Source: Nostoc sp. JL34
Lineage (GTDB): Bacteria > Cyanobacteriota > Cyanobacteriia > Cyanobacteriales > Nostocaceae
NCBI RefSeq assembly: GCF_017114945.1
Contig: NZ_JABXKQ010000157.1
Coordinates: 1-35,198 of the forward strand
Direction: 5' to 3'
DNA length: 35,198 bases
Part shown: positions 1 to 9,680 of the stretch, piece by piece
How positions within the stretch are numbered: the first letter of the stretch is position 1
Layout: each line of letters starts with the position of its first letter
Made by a program: the position numbers and the translations under genes
Notes under the pieces: model-generated
Told to the model about the DNA's origin: nothing
The model's input: only the letters and a program-made list of their open reading frames with translations
Database searches by the model: none

Positions 1-71
1 CAGGTTTTGGTTCATATTTGCGATATTCCCCCTCAAGTGTCCCCTTTGTCAATACCCTGCCACCTGAATCC

Positions 72-1688
72 TTACGCAAAAACATATTTTAGATTCCCTG
101 GTGACAACACACCTTTTAGTCCAAAGCCTTTCCACAGGAATTTGAGATACCAAAGAGCAACAAAGAAGTAAATGTTTTTCATGTATGCAAAAACATTGCA
201 TCTTTGAGATTCGTATTTTGTGTTTTGTAAATAGCTATCAAATTCTTGGGTCATGTAGTAACCGAAGGGTAATTGCTGCCCTCGGTGAACATACATCATG
301 CCAATATTAGCATCTTTTTCTATGAGTTCATTGAACTGTTCATACACATGAGACATCAATGTTCTGATTACTTGACGACTTTGTTGGCTAAATCTACGGA
401 GAAACTTCAAATCTAAATGCCATTTGCCAACATACAAAGGCACAATCATCCCAAACCACCACATGTTTTCTAGATAGACGCGCCAGCTCATGATGCTAGC
501 ATGACCAAGTTGTTTGGCGTGGTCGTGGAGAAGATGATTGCAAGATTCTACATACCCAAGATTGTATGCATTATAAACAGCCCGCTTCTTCTCTGCATCC
601 GGTTCACCTGCTAATTTTGCTCGGATAATTTCTGTGACACTTTCCATTTGAAATGTCATCATTACCATTCCTAAGGAATAGAAAGGATCGAAGATGGCAG
701 CGGCATCACCAATTACATACCAATTGTCTGGAGAAAACAGAATTTTACTCTTGTGTGCCACCCTTGGTAAGTAATGAAAGTCAATATCTTCTCCACTCTT
801 GACTAGTTGGTAAAGAATGTTGTGATTTGATTCTAAAAAAGCATAAAACTTTTCTTTGGTGTTAACGCTCTGCGCTGGGATGACTTCATGATGATGAGAT
901 ACCCCTACTGACAATTCCATAGTCTGAGTATCTGTAGGAATGACCCAGATCCAATGGCCGTGACCCATCATGTGATTAGTGGCATAGTAATGGCTACATG
1001 TAGCACCTGTAGGATCGTAACCACTGTGAAAAATAGTGCGATCGACATTTTTCACCCGTACCCATGCAGAACCATTGTTAAGACCAGCCAGTTTCTCAGG
1101 GCCAAAGAGTAGATTGTCTGTTTTCTGACCAATGATAAATTTGCGTCCTGCTGCATCAATAAGATGCTTGGTTGTAAGTTCTAGGTAATCATTACCTATT
1201 TTCACCTTAACATTGTTTGGGATATCACCAGAGCCTAAATCAACGTTGACTACACGACCATTGTAAAAGTCAACTCCCATCTCCTTATTCATTTTCAAGA
1301 CATCCCGCTCGAACTTGGCGCGGTTCATGAGAACGGAAGCTAGCGGGGGTTGTTTAATAGACCAGACATGATAGTAGTCATCGATGGTCTGTGTATTTTT
1401 TGGGTCTTTAGGCCAATGATAGTTTAGTCCAAATTTCGGTGGATGATTCTCAATTAAGTAATCATAAAGACCTAACTCTTTGCCGAAAAAGAGAGTAGAA
1501 ACTTCGACAGTTGACTCACCAATTTTTAAATCTTTTTCAGTCCGTTCTTCAGGACGTGGGTCAATTAAGGCGATTTTGATGTTGGGAATATTTAGTAGTA
1601 AGTGACGAGCTTGACATACTCCAGCGATCCCAGCACCCATAATGACGACATCGTAAGCTTGAGACTGAGTTGTGTTGTTCACTGACAT
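72..1688 (-). CDS. Flavin-dependent halogenase-like FAD oxidoreductase
   Basis: This 538-residue protein begins with an FAD-binding Rossmann motif (GAGIAG, residues 18-23) and has the IGES segment at 57-60. It carries the WIWVIP signature at 246-251, which matches the WxWxIP motif of flavin-dependent halogenases. The GDAAAIFDPFYSLG loop (327-340) resembles the second FAD/active-site loop of that family. Lys85 in KFGLNYHW sits where tryptophan and phenol halogenases have the catalytic lysine that handles hypohalous acid. The known family reaction is FADH2-dependent chlorination or bromination of an aromatic or activated carbon, often of a carrier-bound substrate. The gene lies 61 bases after the PKS on the same strand, so it is probably co-transcribed and a tailoring enzyme. 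AGGA lies only two bases before the annotated ATG, so GTG at codon 3 (base 1682) is an alternative start. A non-halogenating FAD monooxygenase cannot be excluded. Confidence 0.8.
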   Translation of the reverse strand: MSVNNTTQSQAYDVVIMGAGIAGVCQARHLLLNIPNIKIALIDPRPEERTEKDLKIGESTVEVSTLFFGKELGLYDYLIENHPPKFGLNYHWPKDPKNTQTIDDYYHVWSIKQPPLASVLMNRAKFERDVLKMNKEMGVDFYNGRVVNVDLGSGDIPNNVKVKIGNDYLELTTKHLIDAAGRKFIIGQKTDNLLFGPEKLAGLNNGSAWVRVKNVDRTIFHSGYDPTGATCSHYYATNHMMGHGHWIWVIPTDTQTMELSVGVSHHHEVIPAQSVNTKEKFYAFLESNHNILYQLVKSGEDIDFHYLPRVAHKSKILFSPDNWYVIGDAAAIFDPFYSLGMVMMTFQMESVTEIIRAKLAGEPDAEKKRAVYNAYNLGYVESCNHLLHDHAKQLGHASIMSWRVYLENMWWFGMIVPLYVGKWHLDLKFLRRFSQQSRQVIRTLMSHVYEQFNELIEKDANIGMMYVHRGQQLPFGYYMTQEFDSYLQNTKYESQRCNVFAYMKNIYFFVALWYLKFLWKGFGLKGVLSPGNLKYVFA

Positions 1689-1749
1689 TTCCTATTTCGA
1701 TGACTAAAAGTTTTGCGAGGTGAGCAGATTTTTGATTGATTAAAGTTAG

Positions 1750-4700
1750 TTAAATTGAGCCAGCAATCCAATTTAAAGAGCGGAATGGGACAACAACTAG
1801 GGCAATTATTCTTTCAGGGCTGCGTGTCAGTTGAATGGGAAAAGTGAGAACTTTAAGTTGACTGTTAAGAGCCACATCACTGAATAAAATGCTATCCCCT
1901 TCTATGCGTTCGATCGCTAGGTTAATGTCTTTTGCCTTAGTCGCCTTACGCAAGGCTTCTATGGCTGTCCAAATCCGCGTACCAGACCGATCTACCGAGT
2001 CTTTGCTTTCTAACTGTTGGATTAATGGGTATCGAGAAGAACTTAGTAAGGCAACCCAATCTTCTACACTGCGATGAGTTACCGGTTCGATATCACAACC
2101 CTGCACTCCTCGACCGGCAACACAGAAACAAACACGTTCGTCATGGGAAAGCGATACTTCGATTTTTTCTTCTGCGAGTCCTACAACTACTGGTTTACCA
2201 GATTCCGTCCACTGAATCCGTACTTTGGATATGAGATTAGCATTATTGTTCAGCAGTTGAGCGATCGCTCTATGGAATAGAGGTAGTTCCAGTTGATGAC
2301 GTTCCGTGGGTAATAGTGCATGGATACCAGGAAGATAAGCTAGTGATATCTCTGGTGCAACGACTTTGAATAAAGGCGATCGATTGCTCAATTCTCTGTA
2401 AAGAATCTGTTCATCCCTCTGGCTAGGATCGGCCAAATCTTCAGCAGTGGGATTCTCTTCACGGTGTTCTAGTATCCGCAATTGATAGCTACTGAGTCTT
2501 TCCATAACACGCCCATCGGGAGCTAAAAGAAAAACATTACTGTGATACTGTTGACCTTTTCGCCCTTGGGGTGTGGTAACACCAATATATGAACCAGTTC
2601 CATCTCGATCTGATTGAGCGATTTCCAGACTGTCGATGCGGATGGGCAAACAAAGATCCTGCGGAATTACTAGTTGTCCAGCTTGCAGTAATGAGTCTCT
2701 GCAATAAGGATCTCCGAGCAAGAACGGCCCTTGCGCTCTATCTAAAGATTGTTCTTGCTCCTGGGCAGAATACAAGTTTCTGTGGGTTTTGAATACACAC
2801 CTGTGGGAATCGAGGCTATAAACCTGTTGTAAACGCTGAAACTTGGGGCCTTGGAACAGTAACCAACTATAAAGATCCGCTTTCGGCTCAATATCTAGAG
2901 GAACTTCTGGAACTTCAATCTGTTCTACAGAGGGATTACTTTCAACACCTAGTAAAAATGTGGCTGAAAAATGGCTGATGGCAAATCCTGTCTGTTCGGT
3001 TTTGATAGTTACATAAACTTGCTGTGGATCGTTTTTTAGTTCTCGTTCAAGTACCTCTGCATGAATTTCTATGTCCACTCCTTTGTCAGGAGCTACAACA
3101 ATCGGACGTTCCAAACGAATATCTTTTATCTGCACAGTTGGTAAGGAATCTTTGCCAGTTAGATAGGCAACTGCTTGGGCCATAGCCTCCAAACCGAATA
3201 CAGTCGGGAACAGATATGAACCCTTATAGAGGTGATCCTGTAAGTATGAATCCTGCTCAAGACTGAGATGCGCTCTCAGAACAACCTCTACACCCGGTTG
3301 ATAAATCAGAATTTTCTCTAAAAACTTCGACGAAGCAGGAGGTGAGAACAATCCTGGATACCAGGTATCAAAACCACTCGATTCAAAAGCAGCTAAGGTT
3401 TGCATAGGTGCTGCGATCGCAACTCGCAAATCTGCGGGTTCATTTTTGATTAGATGCAAGAATCGACTAACGCCTGCATCTTTGGGAATGGCACTAATAC
3501 CCATTTTGTTCAGGCTCCGAACGCTGCCCATTCGCGCTCCCATCCCTACCTCTTCCCACACACTATATGCCATTGAAATCACGGCGGTTTGAGGGTGTTG
3601 AGCTTTAAAACGGCGTAAAATCAGATCCAAAGTTTCATTAGAGAAGCCATACCAAGCATTGCGTTGCATCCCTGTAAAGCCGATGACCGAGGAAAAACCG
3701 GCGAAAAGCTTCAGTGGTGTAGCTTCCAGTGCTTTGTATAGATTAATCAAACCGAGAAGTTTAGGACTGATTTCATCAAATGCTGCTTCTGTAGAAACTT
3801 GCTCAATCAGTCTTGGCTTATTGAGGGCAGCTCCATGAATTACTCCTGATATCTTGCCTAGCTCTTGTCTGACTTTTTGCAAGAGATTTACTACTGCCTG
3901 GTAGTCAGCAACGTCACATGCATAATAGTGGCAGGTTACTCCTTCCGCATAAAAGCGCCCAAGAGTACGGGTAATATCAGAACTACTACTTTGTTGAATG
4001 TTGTCATCGGGATGAGGTGAACGTCCTACAAGTGCCACACGGATACCTGTATCTTTAGCTAGAGCCAGGGCACACTCGGCAGTAATGCCTTTGGCTCCAC
4101 CGGTGACGAGGATGACATCCTTGGATGACCAAGTAATTTGACGGTCTACATAATCCACAGGTTGTTGCACCTGAGGCCGAGGCACGTAGCGCTTGAGATC
4201 GGCATCGTAACTTACAGTTGTATAAACATGGGGAGTAGAGAGTTCTCTGAAGACACATTCTGCCAGACTGCTGGGATCTACCGTGGGAGAGAAATCAACT
4301 ACCCGAACTTTGAGATCGATGCGCTCTAGATGCAAACTCGCTGCAAAGCCAACTGTACAGCATTGTTCAATATCTGCTAGTGGTAGTTGCGCTCCGAAAT
4401 GTCCCCCACTAAATTGGACATAAGCAACTGTTGTATGGTCACGGGATGCTAGAGGTGGAGTGGCGACACTACGTAACCGTTCAATCATGCCAATCAAACG
4501 GGCTTCTGACGACAATTGGGTGTTGGGCGTACAAGGCAATACTGCAATGAAGTGAGTTATATCGACGTTGTTAGTTAGTGTCTGAGGGCTGACTTCTGCA
4601 AAGGTTACACTTTGAACTTGAGCGCCTTGAGTGCGAAGCTGATCGCACAAGACTGCTATTTTGTCTGCATTACTGAATTCGTAAAGAATCAGCACATTCG

Positions 4701-7700
4701 CAGTCTGCCAGTTTTCTGGCATCTGTCTGCCTAAAGCAACTGAGGGAAGTTCCTCTGGAATATTTTTGATGATGTAATCACGCACCAGTTGCTTACGTGT
4801 TAATTCTGGCCCGCCTGCTGGTATTTTGCCGTTGTTTTGATTTTTGAAATCTTGCTTTAAAGAAACTATTGAGATCGGTTCTGAGATTTTAATTCCATTC
4901 CCGTTATTATTTGGGATGAAATTATGAATTGTTTCAGCAATCTCTTGAATCGTGGCATTGGCTAGAGAAGGCGGGTCAATTTTCCCAGCAGCACCAAATA
5001 GCTTGGCGGCTTCTGCGACAACTTCACCGGCTTTGATGGAGTCGAGGTTGAGATCGTCGAGTAATCGCAATTCTGCTGTGATACTTTCTCTGACATACCC
5101 TGTTTGTTGGATAATCAGGTCGGTCAGTGAAGAGGCGATCGCATCGGTTGTACCCATCGTCGATACTAAAGAAGCGCGATCGCTTGACATAAAACTGCGA
5201 ATCGTTTCGGCAATCTCTTGAATGGTGGCATTAGCTAAAGCAGGTGGGTCAATTTTCCCGGCGACACCAAATAGCTTGGCGGCTTCTGCGACAATTTCAC
5301 CGGCTTTGATGGAATCCAGATTGAGATCGTCAAGTAATCGCAATTCTGCTGTGATACTTTCTTTGACATATCCTGTTTGTTGAACAATCAAGTCTGCCAA
5401 TAAAAACTCAACACTCTGATTCCCATTTGCCACAACGCCATTGGTTTCCCCAGGCTTAAGTAAGGTAGAAATAGCAGTATGAAAGCCATTACCATTAACT
5501 GTGTGAGTTGTTCTGGCAGAATTTTCAGGAGTTGCGACCAAAGGCATTTGCAGATCGGCTCGGATAACTTCAGCAATAAACTTACCGCGTCGAGCTAAAT
5601 AATCTTGCAGCACCTCTGGTGAAATATGGTTGTGTTTGCCAAACACTGAATAATTCAGCAAGCTTTCAGAAGTAATTTCCAAGGATGGAGATGAGTACGT
5701 TGCAGATACATGAAATGGTCGTTCTACAGGATTGTCGATGAAGATGCGTTCTGAGGCTGGTATAAAAGAACGTATAAGCCGACCTTCGTAAAGTGCTTCC
5801 CAGTTGATGTCATGACCACGAGCAAATACGTTAGCTAACATCATGTTCAACGACTGGTCAAATCCAGGTTTGGCTTCCACAGGCAGACATTGCAGCCCTT
5901 GCAACCCGTTGATGTCACTTACCAATCCAGAGAGTACTTTTCCTGGGCCAACTTCTATTAGTAGGTCGCATGTCTGCTCTAGAGTTTTTACCAGCGATAC
6001 AAAGTCCACTTGCGCTAGTACCTGATGGGCAAAGTGGTCGCGCAATTGCAATCCTGTTGGCGGCTGTTTGCCATCTACAGATGAAACAAGGCCTATAGTG
6101 GTCTTCGGGAGTGTATCTGGAACTAGTTCATAGTTGTGTAGATATTCGGCAGCTTCCGAGACAAGTTGAGAGTGAAAAGCATTAGAAACTGGAAGCTTGT
6201 ATGTCTTGATTTCTTGAGCAGCGGCCAGTTCAATTACTTGTTCAATGCTCAAGTGTTCACCAGATATGACTATCTGGGTAAGACTATTGATATTTGCAAT
6301 AACGGCATAGCCATTGACTTGTTTTAACAATTCCTCGGCTTTGTCACGGGAGCAAGCAATACTTACCATGCTTCCCCCCATGCCTTGGCCAGAAGCAGAC
6401 ATGGCACGTCCGCGAACAGCAGCTAAACAGATCAAAGTTTGCTCGTCAAACGCACCTGCGGCGTGAAAAGCAGTTAGTTCTCCCAGGCTATGACCACCTA
6501 CGGCGATCGGCTTCAATCCTAGATGTTGGAGGTAGTGCATCCACAGGAGGGAAGCCAGGCAGATGGCTGGTTGAGCGATTTCAGTTTGGGCAATTTTCTG
6601 AGACCATTCTTCAAACTGCTCTTGATTGATAGCACGATCTACAGATTTATAGATCGACTCACTAATACTTGGGGCACCAATTTCTTGCAGCCATTTGTCA
6701 GCTTGATTTACTAGTTCTTTGGCCCAGCTAAAGCGTTGTACGAGGGTACGGGCCATATTCAACTTTTGAGAACCTTGACCGGGGAAGAGAAAACCGATGC
6801 GGCTTTGCTGGACTTGATTGCCAATCCAAATTCCTTGCTGCGGGTTGAGGATTATTTCTCCCTGAGCCAATGGTTTAGCGTTCAATAATTCTTGTAAGAA
6901 ACTCAGACGTTCAACCAACTCTTCAGGTAAACGGGCAATGAGTGCTGCTCGTACTGGTAGTTGTTGGTTTAGTTGTTGAGCAAGATGTGCAGCTAGATCA
7001 ATTAGTTCGCTTAAACTCAATCCTTGTACTTTTGGAAGTAATGCATCTATGCTTTGTAATAAAGCTGGGATTGATGCTGCACTCAAGACAAAAATCTCTG
7101 TTTCTTGAGCAGAAACTAACAAAGCCTGTTCATCAATTAACGGTTCAAGTTGAGTAGCAGGAGCATCGCCAGATTCTAAAGTGACGTGGCAATTGATACC
7201 GCCAAATCCCATTGCGGAGACTCCAGCCCGGAGTGTGTCTGTTGTCTGGCGAACTTCTCCTTGAAGCACCGGGTAAAGACAGTGGGCAGCTTTGTCAAAT
7301 ACTTCGTTTGGCTCATTGCAGCCAGCTAATGGCGGTATTACTCGGCGGTTAACAGCCATAACAGCTTTGATGAACCCTCCAATACCTGCTGCGGCTTTGG
7401 TATGCCCAACTAGGGATTTGAAAGAGGTAATACCACAAGAGCGGGAAGGTGTTTCACTGTTTGCACCCATAGCTAGGGCAATACCTTCTAGTTCGACGCG
7501 ATCGCCTACTGGTGTTCCTGTACCATGACCTTCTATAAAATCAACATTACTTAAGCTGTAACCGGCTCGGTTATAGGCACGGCGTAGTGCTTTAGCTTGT
7601 CCTTCCCGACTCGGAGCTGTAAGACCACCTTTGCCATCAGATGATATTCCCCATCCATTCAACACTGCATAGATATAATCATTGTCAGCACGAGCATCTT

Positions 7701-8571
7701 CTAAGCGCTTCAAAACGACAAAGCCAGCCCCTTCTCCAGGGATAAAGCCACTGGCTTTTTTATCGTAAACGGTCATATCTTTGCTAGTCAGGGCACCTGT
7801 TTTGGCAAATCCTACTAGTTCAAAGGTGTCTAGACTAATATCTACACCACCAGCCAGAGCCAAATCGAGGTCGCCGTTGCTTAAAGCGTTAGCAGCAGTG
7901 GCAACCGCAATTAAGGACGAAGAACAAGCTCCATCTACAGTATAACCACCGCCATGAAAGTTAAAAAAGTTACAAATTCTCCCAGCAATAGTATTAGAAA
8001 GGTTGCCGGATAATGTGTCTTCGGTAAATGGTGAGAATACTGACTTGTAGTATTCTTGCATTGCTATTGCCAGTTCATCTATGACTTGCAATGGTAAATC
8101 TTTCGCTTTTGCCGCTGCATGTATTACCCGTTGGATAAATGGCCAGCGTAATCGCATATTGTTAGAGCGTGTTTGTTCTCCTGTTAAGGAATTACCCAGG
8201 ATTACACCTGTACGTTCGCCGGGAACATTTGCCCGTGTATAACCTGAATCCTCTAAAGCTGCGATCGCTACTTCTAATGCTACCCAGTGAGCGATATCTG
8301 CTGTCTCTACTACAGTTTTAGGAATGCGCTTACTTGCCCAATCGAACTCAAAACCCTCAATCACAGCCATACGTTTACCGTAGGTCTTGTCTGGAACCGT
8401 CGGGTCTGGATCGTAATAATCTGCAAGTGGTAGCCGCCGATCTGGCGATTCTCTAAATTGTCGTCGTCGCGAAAGGATGTTTTCCCAGAGTTGTCGTAAA
8501 TCCCTTGCACCAGGATACCAACACCCCATACCAATAACCGCAATTCTAGGTTGAGATCCTTCTATGTGCAT
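1750..8571 (-). CDS. Iterative type I polyketide synthase, KS-AT-ACP-ACP-KR-DH-PPTase (PksE-like)
   Basis: This is a 2273-residue single-chain PKS. The KS (about 8-470) has Cys216 (DGACSSSL), His349 (EGHGTGTP) and His390 (VGHTKAAAG). The AT (about 590-900) has FPGQGSQ at 596-602, Ser695 in GHSLGE and NAFHS near 797-801, the pattern of malonyl-CoA-specific ATs. Two ACPs carry LDSIK serines at 1087 and 1178. The KR (about 1480-1730) has TGGAKGI at 1490-1496, Ser1627/1628, Tyr1641 and Asn1645. The DH (about 1760-2030) has His1780 and Asp1959. The C-terminus (about 2075-2270) is a Sfp-like phosphopantetheinyl transferase with GCDIEP (Asp2160, Glu2162) and WTAIEALRKA (2201-2210). The order matches enediyne PKSs, which build polyenes from malonyl-CoA using one iterating module. 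No thioesterase domain is present, so release must occur in trans. PUFA synthase subunits are the closest alternative, but they lack the fused PPTase and this KR-DH order. No clear Shine-Dalgarno precedes the ATG. Confidence 0.9.
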   Translation of the reverse strand: MHIEGSQPRIAVIGMGCWYPGARDLRQLWENILSRRRQFRESPDRRLPLADYYDPDPTVPDKTYGKRMAVIEGFEFDWASKRIPKTVVETADIAHWVALEVAIAALEDSGYTRANVPGERTGVILGNSLTGEQTRSNNMRLRWPFIQRVIHAAAKAKDLPLQVIDELAIAMQEYYKSVFSPFTEDTLSGNLSNTIAGRICNFFNFHGGGYTVDGACSSSLIAVATAANALSNGDLDLALAGGVDISLDTFELVGFAKTGALTSKDMTVYDKKASGFIPGEGAGFVVLKRLEDARADNDYIYAVLNGWGISSDGKGGLTAPSREGQAKALRRAYNRAGYSLSNVDFIEGHGTGTPVGDRVELEGIALAMGANSETPSRSCGITSFKSLVGHTKAAAGIGGFIKAVMAVNRRVIPPLAGCNEPNEVFDKAAHCLYPVLQGEVRQTTDTLRAGVSAMGFGGINCHVTLESGDAPATQLEPLIDEQALLVSAQETEIFVLSAASIPALLQSIDALLPKVQGLSLSELIDLAAHLAQQLNQQLPVRAALIARLPEELVERLSFLQELLNAKPLAQGEIILNPQQGIWIGNQVQQSRIGFLFPGQGSQKLNMARTLVQRFSWAKELVNQADKWLQEIGAPSISESIYKSVDRAINQEQFEEWSQKIAQTEIAQPAICLASLLWMHYLQHLGLKPIAVGGHSLGELTAFHAAGAFDEQTLICLAAVRGRAMSASGQGMGGSMVSIACSRDKAEELLKQVNGYAVIANINSLTQIVISGEHLSIEQVIELAAAQEIKTYKLPVSNAFHSQLVSEAAEYLHNYELVPDTLPKTTIGLVSSVDGKQPPTGLQLRDHFAHQVLAQVDFVSLVKTLEQTCDLLIEVGPGKVLSGLVSDINGLQGLQCLPVEAKPGFDQSLNMMLANVFARGHDINWEALYEGRLIRSFIPASERIFIDNPVERPFHVSATYSSPSLEITSESLLNYSVFGKHNHISPEVLQDYLARRGKFIAEVIRADLQMPLVATPENSARTTHTVNGNGFHTAISTLLKPGETNGVVANGNQSVEFLLADLIVQQTGYVKESITAELRLLDDLNLDSIKAGEIVAEAAKLFGVAGKIDPPALANATIQEIAETIRSFMSSDRASLVSTMGTTDAIASSLTDLIIQQTGYVRESITAELRLLDDLNLDSIKAGEVVAEAAKLFGAAGKIDPPSLANATIQEIAETIHNFIPNNNGNGIKISEPISIVSLKQDFKNQNNGKIPAGGPELTRKQLVRDYIIKNIPEELPSVALGRQMPENWQTANVLILYEFSNADKIAVLCDQLRTQGAQVQSVTFAEVSPQTLTNNVDITHFIAVLPCTPNTQLSSEARLIGMIERLRSVATPPLASRDHTTVAYVQFSGGHFGAQLPLADIEQCCTVGFAASLHLERIDLKVRVVDFSPTVDPSSLAECVFRELSTPHVYTTVSYDADLKRYVPRPQVQQPVDYVDRQITWSSKDVILVTGGAKGITAECALALAKDTGIRVALVGRSPHPDDNIQQSSSSDITRTLGRFYAEGVTCHYYACDVADYQAVVNLLQKVRQELGKISGVIHGAALNKPRLIEQVSTEAAFDEISPKLLGLINLYKALEATPLKLFAGFSSVIGFTGMQRNAWYGFSNETLDLILRRFKAQHPQTAVISMAYSVWEEVGMGARMGSVRSLNKMGISAIPKDAGVSRFLHLIKNEPADLRVAIAAPMQTLAAFESSGFDTWYPGLFSPPASSKFLEKILIYQPGVEVVLRAHLSLEQDSYLQDHLYKGSYLFPTVFGLEAMAQAVAYLTGKDSLPTVQIKDIRLERPIVVAPDKGVDIEIHAEVLERELKNDPQQVYVTIKTEQTGFAISHFSATFLLGVESNPSVEQIEVPEVPLDIEPKADLYSWLLFQGPKFQRLQQVYSLDSHRCVFKTHRNLYSAQEQEQSLDRAQGPFLLGDPYCRDSLLQAGQLVIPQDLCLPIRIDSLEIAQSDRDGTGSYIGVTTPQGRKGQQYHSNVFLLAPDGRVMERLSSYQLRILEHREENPTAEDLADPSQRDEQILYRELSNRSPLFKVVAPEISLAYLPGIHALLPTERHQLELPLFHRAIAQLLNNNANLISKVRIQWTESGKPVVVGLAEEKIEVSLSHDERVCFCVAGRGVQGCDIEPVTHRSVEDWVALLSSSRYPLIQQLESKDSVDRSGTRIWTAIEALRKATKAKDINLAIERIEGDSILFSDVALNSQLKVLTFPIQLTRSPERIIALVVVPFRSLNWIAGSI
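4942..5400 (-). repeat. Tandem duplicated ACP segment inside the PKS gene
   Basis: Two blocks, roughly 5215-5400 and 4942-5127, are nearly identical in DNA at an offset of 273 bases (91 codons). Each encodes one acyl carrier protein beginning near QQTGYV(K/R)ESITAELRLL and containing LDSIK with the phosphopantetheine-accepting serine. Most differences between the copies are silent or conservative, for example GEI versus GEV and GVAG versus GAAG. This points to recent duplication or ongoing gene conversion. Tandem ACPs are known to raise flux in PUFA synthases and some PKSs. Confidence 0.9.
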
Positions 8572-8757
8572 ATCTGTAATAACTTTGCTTCAAACACAAA
8601 ATTGAATAAATTAAGAAAAAATTTGATTCTGATGCTCAAGTTTGATTGTCAAGTTAATGCTATTGACTTGGAGCAGAAAGTAGAAATCTTGTCTTCCCTA
8701 CTCCGTAGTTACTTTTTCATGCGTTTATCGCAGTTTAGGATGGTTACACAATAATTA

Positions 8758-9258
8758 CTAAGTAACTATCCTGATCATTTCTTCAAACTTTTGATCGAGC
8801 ATTTGCATAATTGTTGAAATCTTTTCGTTGGGGAATTGACTAAGCAGCGATGATGGTTTGTCGTAAGCAACATGGGTCTTGCCATTGTAGTCATCGTAGA
8901 CAAATAGTCTTAATGGAACATAAAGACCAACGGCAGGATTTTGTTCAAACATTTGGTTAGCTATTAATGGGTTCCCAATTATGTAGAGCTTGGCCTTTTT
9001 GTTTTTACCGGCAAGAGACATGAGTTTGCCATGTTCAACTTGTGAAAAGATCATAAAACCACTTTGACCAATCATCGATTCAATTCCACTTTTGATTTGT
9101 TCAAACGATTGCTTGGCACCAATCATTTGCTGAAAAAGCGTGTTGTCACTTTTACCATTAATGGTTTCGATCTTATTGGTTACTTCTTCAAATGACTTTT
9201 CAGAAGTAACAATTACACGAGTTGCTGTAAAATTGACAGTTTCTATTACGGTTTCCAT
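8758..9258 (-). CDS. DUF302 family protein
   Basis: This is a 166-residue soluble protein with no signal peptide or membrane segment. The central and C-terminal parts (KLYIIGNPLIANQMFEQNP, then VGLYVPLRLFVYDD and a late YDKPSSLL) match the DUF302 fold, whose members have no settled biochemical role. AAAGG lies 8 bases before the ATG and supports the start. It ends 187 bases before the PKS start on the same strand and probably shares its transcript or regulation. A small accessory function such as binding a product or cofactor would be possible, but nothing in the sequence shows this. Confidence 0.75.
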   Translation of the reverse strand: METVIETVNFTATRVIVTSEKSFEEVTNKIETINGKSDNTLFQQMIGAKQSFEQIKSGIESMIGQSGFMIFSQVEHGKLMSLAGKNKKAKLYIIGNPLIANQMFEQNPAVGLYVPLRLFVYDDYNGKTHVAYDKPSSLLSQFPNEKISTIMQMLDQKFEEMIRIVT

Positions 9259-9320
9259 GATTCTTTACCTTTCTCTAATTTAGAGGTGTGCAATCAATTC
9301 CTACGGTTCCCAGGTCAAAT

Positions 9321-9504
9321 TACTAGTACAACACGGCGGAAATAAACCACCCATTTCAAATCAATACAACTTTTGGAGAGGCTGCACTTCTCTACGAGAC
9401 GCTGCGCGAACGACTACGCTCAATGACCACGCCAACGGCTCCGCTCAGTAACCATGAAACACTTACGCTGTATTCATTTTTAATTCCGCCTGCGGTACTA
9501 GTAC
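9321..9504. repeat. MITE-like element with imperfect terminal inverted repeats
   Basis: The left end reads TACTAGTAC then CACGGCGGAAATAAA. The complement of the right end reads GTACTAGTACCGCAGGCGGA followed by ATTAAA. The ends therefore share ACTAGTAC...GGCGGAA.TAAA in inverted orientation across about 184 bases. The interior holds GC-rich palindromic runs (for example 9395-9412, GAGACGCTGCGCGAACG) of the dispersed type common in Nostoc genomes. No ORF is present. It fills most of the 422-base gap between asnB and the DUF302 gene. Confidence 0.6.
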
Positions 9505-9680
9505 TTTAGTTATTTGCCTAAAAGGTGTTGGTAGCTCTATTATGAAGCGATTAGCCTAGTGAGTTTTTTGATAACAGCCCCCAACTTTAAAATATCCTCC
9601 TACACTATTCTTCAATCTCTCTAAAATCATTTATGCAAACAGCCTAATATTTTCTGCCCATCACAGCTTCAAACAATAGC

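Noticed and set aside
1750..8571. Heterocyst glycolipid synthase (HglE) or PUFA synthase
   Set aside because: The single-chain KS-AT-ACP-ACP-KR-DH order with a fused PPTase fits neither; the PksE-type plan fits better. A tree would settle this.
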